Part shown: positions 58,921 to 64,000 of the stretch, in pieces
How the letters are laid out: the number at the start of each line of letters is the position of its first letter
How positions within the stretch are numbered: position 1 is the first letter of the stretch
Assembly: GCA_964372215.1 (NCBI GenBank)
Contig: CAYJQC010000010.1
Span: 62,001 to 126,000 of the forward strand
Direction of reading: 5' to 3'
Source of the DNA: DAIMFL01 sp964372215
Lineage (GTDB): Bacteria; Pseudomonadota; Alphaproteobacteria; Dongiales; Dongiaceae
DNA length: 64,000 bases
Notes under the pieces: generated by a model
The model's database searches: none
The model's input: only the letters and a program-made list of their open reading frames with translations
Told to the model about the DNA's origin: nothing
Program-made: the position numbers and the translations under genes

Positions 58921-60726
58921 TCACCGTCGCCGGACCGCGGCCCGCCACCAGCCTCGCAGCACCGGCAGCACAGCCGCCAGTCCGCGCCGCGGCAGCTGCT
59001 CGGGATCGAGTTCGATTCCGACCTTGACGATGCGTTCCTCCGCCATCGCCCGCACGATCAGATCGATCGTCCCGACATGGACCCGGTCACCTTCCACGGG
59101 CCGGCGGCCGATCCGCCGGCGCAGCAATTCTCCCAGCGTCAGCGCCAGCTCCGCGGGCTCGGCGGCGAGATCGTACAGGGCGACGACCGCCGGCACCGCG
59201 ACCTCGCCGCCGACTTCGAACACGCCGAGCAGGTCCGCCGTCGATGCCGCGGCGGGGGTGCGCGCCGCGAACAGGCGATCGAGCGCGCTCGCCTGATCCG
59301 GCGGCGCGATCGCCAGCAGGTAGTCGCCCTCCTCGAGGCGATGGCCGTCCGCCGGCACCAGCCGCCGGTCGCCGCGGAAACTGGAAAGCAGCTCGCTTTG
59401 CGGCGGCAGCGCCAACCCGTCGAGCGGCCGGCCGATGGCGCGCGCGTCAGCCCCGATGGTGTAGCCGGTGACATTGCGGCCGATCGCCGGCGGCAGGTCG
59501 ATCTCGGTGCGGGCCGGCGTCTCCGGCTCCGGCGGCAGATCGAGATCGAGCGTGCGCGCCGAAACCGCCACGGTCCAGCCCTGCAGCACCAGCGAGGCGA
59601 GCACGACCACGAAGGCGACGTCGAAGAAGACGCGCCCGCCGGGCAGGCCCGCCAGCACCGGAAGGGTCGCGAGGAAGATCGGCACCGCGCCGCGCAGCCC
59701 GACCCAGGAGACGAATGCCAGCTCCGCCGGCTTGAAGCGGAACGGCACCAGGCACAGCAGCACCGCGAGCGGCCGGCCGAGCAGCATCAGCACCGCGGCG
59801 ATGGCGAGGGCCGGCTCGAGCGCCTGCAGCAGCCGCGCCGGCGTCACCAGCATCCCCAGCATCAGGAACATCACGATCTGCGCCAGCCAGGCCATGCCGT
59901 CGTGAAAGCGGCTGATGCCCTGTTTGGCGCGATGCGGCCGGTTGCCCAGGATGAGGCCGGCCAGGTAGACCGCGAGAAAGCCGCTGGCGCCCAGCGTCTG
60001 GGCGCCGCCGAACAGGAACAGCGCGCCGGCCAGGACCAGAATCGGATAGAGCCCGGGCGCCACCGACAGCCGGTTGACCATGGCGGCGAGCGCATGACCG
60101 CCGGCGAAGCCGATCGCGCCGCCGCCCAGCATCTGGATCACGAAGTCGCGCGCCAGCAGCCAGCCATATGCCGTGTCTGGCGCGCCCGCGCCGCTGGCCA
60201 GCAGCTCGACACAGGCGATCGTGAGAAACACCGCCATCGGGTCGTTGATGCCCGACTCGATTTCGAGCGTGGCGCGCACGCGCCGCTGCAGCCCCATGCC
60301 GTTCAGGTGCAGCAGGAGAAACACCGCCGCCGCGTCGGTCGATGCCACGACCGAGCCGACCAGCAGCGACTGCAGCCAGCCGAACCCGGCGAAAACATGG
60401 GCGGCGACCGCGGTGATCGCCGCGGTGACCACCACCCCGACGGTCGCCAGCAGCAGCGCCGGCCAGAGCGCGACGCGGAAGCTCGCATAGCGCGTGCGCA
60501 GGCCGCCGTCGAACAGGATCACGGCGAGCGAGACGCTGCCGATCAGATAGGCGGATCGGAAGTTGTCGAACTGGATTCCGCCGGGACCGTCCTCGCCGGC
60601 CAGCATGCCGAGGCCGAGGAACACCAGCAGCAAGGGCGCGCCGACGCGCGACGACACCAGCCCGGCGACGATGCTGAGCAGAACCAGCGCGGCACCGACG
60701 AGGATCAGTTGGTTCCCGATCTCCAC
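58921..60726 (-). CDS. Potassium/proton antiporter (NhaP2/CvrA type)
   Basis: The 601-aa protein has about 12 membrane helices of the CPA1 antiporter family (residues 1-390). The conserved ESGINDPMAVFLT motif includes the ion-binding Asp pair. A cytoplasmic TrkA-C-like region follows (about 400-600: GRNVTGYTIGADARAIGRPLDGLAL and SELLSSFRGDRRLVPADGHRLEEGDYLL). This layout is that of NhaP2/CvrA, which exports K+ in exchange for H+. The GTG at 60726 was chosen; it has GGAGGG upstream and opens directly into the first helix. It shares the region 60727-60853 with the cyclase gene end. Confidence 0.88.
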   Translation of the reverse strand: MEIGNQLILVGAALVLLSIVAGLVSSRVGAPLLLVFLGLGMLAGEDGPGGIQFDNFRSAYLIGSVSLAVILFDGGLRTRYASFRVALWPALLLATVGVVVTAAITAVAAHVFAGFGWLQSLLVGSVVASTDAAAVFLLLHLNGMGLQRRVRATLEIESGINDPMAVFLTIACVELLASGAGAPDTAYGWLLARDFVIQMLGGGAIGFAGGHALAAMVNRLSVAPGLYPILVLAGALFLFGGAQTLGASGFLAVYLAGLILGNRPHRAKQGISRFHDGMAWLAQIVMFLMLGMLVTPARLLQALEPALAIAAVLMLLGRPLAVLLCLVPFRFKPAELAFVSWVGLRGAVPIFLATLPVLAGLPGGRVFFDVAFVVVLASLVLQGWTVAVSARTLDLDLPPEPETPARTEIDLPPAIGRNVTGYTIGADARAIGRPLDGLALPPQSELLSSFRGDRRLVPADGHRLEEGDYLLAIAPPDQASALDRLFAARTPAAASTADLLGVFEVGGEVAVPAVVALYDLAAEPAELALTLGELLRRRIGRRPVEGDRVHVGTIDLIVRAMAEERIVKVGIELDPEQLPRRGLAAVLPVLRGWWRAAVRRR

Positions 60727-60853
60727 CGAGGGCCCTCCGCGACCTTCAACGTGCGTCCAGGCATAGATGCCTCGGGCCGAACCGGGTCGCAAGGGGCAAC
60801 CGACGCCGGGGCACGGTACGGCCACGCGCCATCGCCCGGTCGGGGCGCTGCGC

Positions 60854-62836
60854 TCAAGTGATGGGCCGACGGCGCAGGATCCACACCCCCACAGGCTCGT
60901 TGCGTCCGCGGATCGCCTGCGGCGCGACCGCCTCGAAGCCGGCCAGCAGATCGCCGCCCCCGAGCGCGCGCACCGCCTCCGCCAGCGCTTCGGAGACGAC
61001 CACGAGCGCCTGATGGCTGCGAGTCAGCGCCTCCAGGCGGCTCGCCAGGTTGACGGTGTCGCCGGCGGCGGTGAGCTGGTGCTGGGCGTCGCCGCCGAGC
61101 CGAGCGATCACCACGGGCCCGTAGTGGATGCCGACCCCGATATCCACCGGCGGCTGACCGGCGGCAGCCAGCTCGCGGTTCCAGATCTCGACCGCGGCCA
61201 CCAGATCGCGCCCGCAGCCGAGCGCGGCGACGGCGTCCCGCGGTCCTGGAAGCGGCACCCCGAAGATCACCATGGCGCCGTCGCCGGCGAACTGCTCGAG
61301 CACGCCGCCGTGGCGCAGTACCACCTGCTCGACCCGGGCATGAAAGTCGCGCAGGAAACCGGCGGTGCCGGCCGGCCCGAGCCGCTCGCTGCGCGCGGTG
61401 AAACCGGCGATGTCGATGAACAGGATTGCCGCCGGCTGCTCGTCGCCGACGAGCGCCGCGGATTTCCCCTCCGCGAGAAAGTCGGCGATCAGCGGCGAGT
61501 GATAGCGCGACAAGTTGCTGCGCTGCCACTCGGCCAGTCCGCGCAACCGGCGCTCGAACACCAGCCGGCCGACCGCGACCCAGGCGCCGTTGAGCAGCAC
61601 GGCGAGGCTGGGGAAGGTGACGTTGAGCCAGAGCTGATGGCTGGCGAAGGCGTATTGCGCGACGACGCTCCAGCCGACCAGCAGGCCGAGCCCGGCCGCG
61701 ACCGCCGCCACCGGCGCGGGCAGCTGGGCCAGCAGGAAGGCGGCAAGACCGAGCAGCAGAATGGCGGCGATGTCGATGCCCGCGGTCCGCGCGGAGCGGT
61801 CGAGCTGCTGTCCGGCGATCAGATTGGCGGTCGCCGCCGCCAGGGCCTCGACCCCCGGCAGGCCGGTGCTGAACGGCGTCGCCAGCGTGTCGCCGGCGCC
61901 AAGCCCGGTCGCGCCGATGAGAACCGCGCGCCCGGCGAGCGCTTCCGGCGGCAGCCGGTCCTCCAGCAGATCGAGCAACGAGAAAGTCGGCATGGTGCCG
62001 GTCGGGCCGTAGTGGTTCAGCACCATCCGGAGCATCGGATCGGTCGCCACCAGGCGGGGACCGAGCTCGACGCCCTCGCCCAGGCGCAGCACCATCTGCT
62101 CCGGCGCCAGCTCGAGAAATCGCGCCGCCAGCGCCAGCGGAAACGCCGGCAGATAGCTCTCGCCGACGGCGATGGCGAGCGCCAGACGGTGCAGCGTCGC
62201 CCCCTCGTCGACCGGCACGTTGACATGGCCGAGCCGCGCCACCTGCCGGAACGGCGCCAGCGGCACCAGCGCCCCGGTGGCGCGCTGGATCGCGTCGGCG
62301 GAGATCCCGGCCGCCAGGCTCACGATCCGGAAGCCCGACCGCTCGATGGCCTCGCGCACTGCCGGGCTCAAGCGGTCGGCCGGGCCGAAGGTGAGCGCCG
62401 CGCCCAGCACCGGCCTGTCGATCCCGGCCAGGGCCGCGTGCAGCGCCCGATCCCCCGGACCGGGAGTGAGCCCGTCGCTCGGCGGTTCGAGTTCCAGCAG
62501 CAGCAGGTCGAGCCCGATCGCCTTGGCGCCGGCAGCCTCGGTGCGCGCCACCGCGTCGGCCAGCATGCGGCGCGGCAAGGGCCAGGTGTTGGCAGAGGCG
62601 ATGGTGCGGTCGTCGATCGCCAGGATCGCGATCATGTCGGGCGGCGATACCGGCCCCCGGATCTGGAAGCGCCAGTCCAGGGTCTGCCGTTCGATGGTGG
62701 CGAACGGCGGAACGTCGTGCAGCCGCAGGAAGTAGCCGGCGGCGACCAGCGCGCTGATCGCCACTGCGATGGCGGCATGGCGCCACCGAAGCTGGCGCTG
62801 CGCCGACGGACGCCGGGACCGCCGCAGGGCAGGCAT
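60854..62836 (-). CDS. CHASE2-domain adenylate/guanylate cyclase
   Basis: The 660-aa protein has an N-terminal membrane helix, an extracytoplasmic CHASE2 sensor (about 45-330, with DWRFQIRGP and ILAIDDRTIA), three further membrane segments (about 340-420) and a class III nucleotide cyclase domain at about 470-650. Metal-binding Asp are in LFIDIAGFT and FAGDGAMVIFG, so it should be catalytically active. The ATG at 62836 follows the FecR gene by 20 bases; a TTG at 62860 overlapping that gene is an alternative. The product (cAMP or cGMP) cannot be told from sequence. Confidence 0.88.
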   Translation of the reverse strand: MPALRRSRRPSAQRQLRWRHAAIAVAISALVAAGYFLRLHDVPPFATIERQTLDWRFQIRGPVSPPDMIAILAIDDRTIASANTWPLPRRMLADAVARTEAAGAKAIGLDLLLLELEPPSDGLTPGPGDRALHAALAGIDRPVLGAALTFGPADRLSPAVREAIERSGFRIVSLAAGISADAIQRATGALVPLAPFRQVARLGHVNVPVDEGATLHRLALAIAVGESYLPAFPLALAARFLELAPEQMVLRLGEGVELGPRLVATDPMLRMVLNHYGPTGTMPTFSLLDLLEDRLPPEALAGRAVLIGATGLGAGDTLATPFSTGLPGVEALAAATANLIAGQQLDRSARTAGIDIAAILLLGLAAFLLAQLPAPVAAVAAGLGLLVGWSVVAQYAFASHQLWLNVTFPSLAVLLNGAWVAVGRLVFERRLRGLAEWQRSNLSRYHSPLIADFLAEGKSAALVGDEQPAAILFIDIAGFTARSERLGPAGTAGFLRDFHARVEQVVLRHGGVLEQFAGDGAMVIFGVPLPGPRDAVAALGCGRDLVAAVEIWNRELAAAGQPPVDIGVGIHYGPVVIARLGGDAQHQLTAAGDTVNLASRLEALTRSHQALVVVSEALAEAVRALGGGDLLAGFEAVAPQAIRGRNEPVGVWILRRRPIT

Positions 62837-62856
62837 GGCTTGCCCGCGGCGCGCCG

Positions 62857-63528
62857 TCAATTGATCGTCGTGCGCGCGAGGGCGCCGTCGATCCGCGCCT
62901 GGCCCCAGGCCTTCGGCGGGGTCGGCGCCATGCCGGACAGGACGTCGGTGCCCTCGCCGCCCGTCAGGGTCACCTCGCCGGCGCCGGCGCGGCTCGCCAC
63001 GACGACCCGCCCGTCGACCACGAACACGCCGGTCTTGACCCGGCTGGCATCGACGATCCAGTCGGTCGAGCGCACCGAGGCGACCGCCGTCGCGCTGCGC
63101 ACCTCGAAGGATTGCCAGGGCGTACGGCCCGACAGGGTGATCCGCAGGATGCCGGCGATCAGGTCGAGCAGGGCGCGGCCGGGGCCGGCCGGGGCCGGCT
63201 GGTAGTCGGCGAGCGATACCGTGCTGTCCGGTCCGACGACGATGGTCGAGCCGTCGACGGTGCGGATCTCCGCGCGCGCCTCGGGCCCGGTGACGACGCC
63301 ATCGCCCGCGCGGATTTCGGTCCCCGCGATCGCGGCAAGGCGCTCGACGCCGCGCAACACCAGCACCTCGCCGACGACGCGGCCGATCTGACCAAGCGCG
63401 GCCGCCTCCGCGGCGGCGGCCGGCCGGGGGCCGAGGGCCAGGAGCAGCGCCGGCAGCATTGCCGCAGCGCCGAGCAGGCGGCGGCGCAGCGGGTCGATCC
63501 GCCGCGCGCCGGCATGCGAGTTCGTCAT
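62857..63528 (-). CDS. Exported FecR-domain protein
   Basis: The 223-aa protein has a Tat-like signal (RRRLLGAAAMLPALLLAL) and a FecR domain. The domain has the recognisable VVGEVLVLRGVERLAAIAGTEIRAGDGVVTG and a segment on SVRSTDWIVDASRVKTGVFV. Such proteins are regularly encoded with CHASE2 cyclases and are thought to feed the periplasmic sensor. It is directly upstream of the cyclase gene, so the two form an operon. The ligand is unknown. Confidence 0.85.
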   Translation of the reverse strand: MTNSHAGARRIDPLRRRLLGAAAMLPALLLALGPRPAAAAEAAALGQIGRVVGEVLVLRGVERLAAIAGTEIRAGDGVVTGPEARAEIRTVDGSTIVVGPDSTVSLADYQPAPAGPGRALLDLIAGILRITLSGRTPWQSFEVRSATAVASVRSTDWIVDASRVKTGVFVVDGRVVVASRAGAGEVTLTGGEGTDVLSGMAPTPPKAWGQARIDGALARTTIN

Positions 63529-63603
63529 TGTCGCCTCCGGCTGGTTCAGAGCCGGTCCGACTCTAGGGTGCCGGCATCTCCGTCACAACCGGCGCGCCTC
63601 GGC

Positions 63604-64000
63604 CTATGCGGCGTGCTTCCACATCTTCCGGCGGTGCAACTGCCCGCCGGCGGCGAGCCGCACCGTGATTCCGCCGGTCTCGCGATAGCCGAGCGCGGCG
63701 AAGGTGCCGGCCACCGAAGCCGCCACCGGCGCCAGGATGACGCCGTATCCGGCGGTCACCGCCGCGTCCTCGGCGATCTCCACCAGCCGGCTGCTGATCC
63801 CGCTTTCGCCATGGACGCTGTGGACGTAGACGCTGCGGATGAAGGCGACGTCGCCGAGCGTGTCCTGCGGCGCCCAGCCGGCACCGGCGACGATCTCACC
63901 GTCCGCCTCGGCGACGAAGTAGTGGCCGGCGGCAATCAGCCGGTCCAGATCGAGTACCGGTTCTTCGAGCATCGCCTCGATCAGCGCGGCATCGTCGATG
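63604..64000 (-). CDS. GNAT N-acetyltransferase, partial (start outside window)
   Basis: The frame is open to the end of the window; an internal ATG at 63972 is not the real start, because IDDAALIEAMLEEPVLDL continues from upstream. The visible 132 residues hold the GNAT core: YFVAEADGEIVAGAGWAP, then VAFIRSVYVHSVHGESGISSRLVEIAEDAA (acetyl-CoA loop, degenerate Gly motif), and FAALGYRETGG. The substrate is unknown. Confidence 0.85.
   Translation of the reverse strand, partial: IDDAALIEAMLEEPVLDLDRLIAAGHYFVAEADGEIVAGAGWAPQDTLGDVAFIRSVYVHSVHGESGISSRLVEIAEDAAVTAGYGVILAPVAASVAGTFAALGYRETGGITVRLAAGGQLHRRKMWKHAA

Noticed and set aside
60767..63205. 812-aa frame on the + strand over the cyclase and FecR genes
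   Set aside because: Antisense shadow of two genes with clear domains; no start signal.

Overview
The window is a GC-rich chromosomal segment from a motile alphaproteobacterium. The closest overall fit, by inference, is Rhodospirillales or a relative. The evidence is a CtrA/ChpT cell-cycle pair beside flagellar and chemotaxis operons, an FlbD-type sigma-54 activator, and a two-subunit Methylobacterium-like NAD-linked formate dehydrogenase. Coding density is high. No rRNA, tRNA, CRISPR array, insertion sequence or prophage was recognised. There are two 10-N assembly gaps (21444-21453 and 57630-57639), both flanked by hairpin-forming or error-rich sequence.

1-13.0 kb is a flagellar block: the end of fliF, then fliG, fliH, fliN, a motA-like stator gene, an flbD-like regulator, flhA, flhF, an flhG/minD-like ATPase and a fliK-like gene on the + strand, facing fliI-fliJ on the - strand. 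13.0-21.4 kb is control of motility and cell cycle: ctrA (+, with a terminator), then cheA-cheW-cheY-cheB-cheR transcribed as a tight - strand operon, preceded by chpT and a small DUF3553 gene. The CheA is the most unusual protein here. It carries an extra domain resembling a group I truncated haemoglobin between the HPt and dimerisation domains, but the expected haem-pocket residues appear to be lost. It also has a second CheW-like domain and a C-terminal receiver.

21.5-30.4 kb is a formate dehydrogenase island: fused NuoE/NuoF-like beta subunit, molybdopterin alpha subunit, mobA, fdhD and a TupBCA tungstate importer. Together these point to a tungsten (or W/Mo) enzyme. A HTH/substrate-binding-domain regulator and moaA (38.0-40.1 kb) probably belong to the same physiology. 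Between them lie an ABC importer of the ABC_sub_bind class (30.6-33.4 kb), a methyltransferase, and a three-gene - strand cluster (DUF3726 protein, an unrecognised 567-aa protein, and a peptidase M19 homologue lacking several metal ligands).

40-50 kb is mixed housekeeping: NAD kinase, GreB-like factor, a flavin disulfide oxidoreductase, N-formylglutamate amidohydrolase, ArgE-like deacetylase, an AbrB-type membrane protein, a secreted hydrolase-like protein and a pentapeptide-repeat protein. 50-64 kb is envelope and signalling: a two-component system with PepSY partners, peptidoglycan-binding and glycine-zipper proteins, a PAS histidine kinase, PilZ and PAS_5 proteins, a Sel1-repeat protein, a K+/H+ antiporter, a CHASE2 nucleotide cyclase with a FecR partner, and a truncated GNAT gene at the edge. 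Two decayed gene fragments (a VOC-family remnant and a GNAT remnant) were found in the accessory parts.
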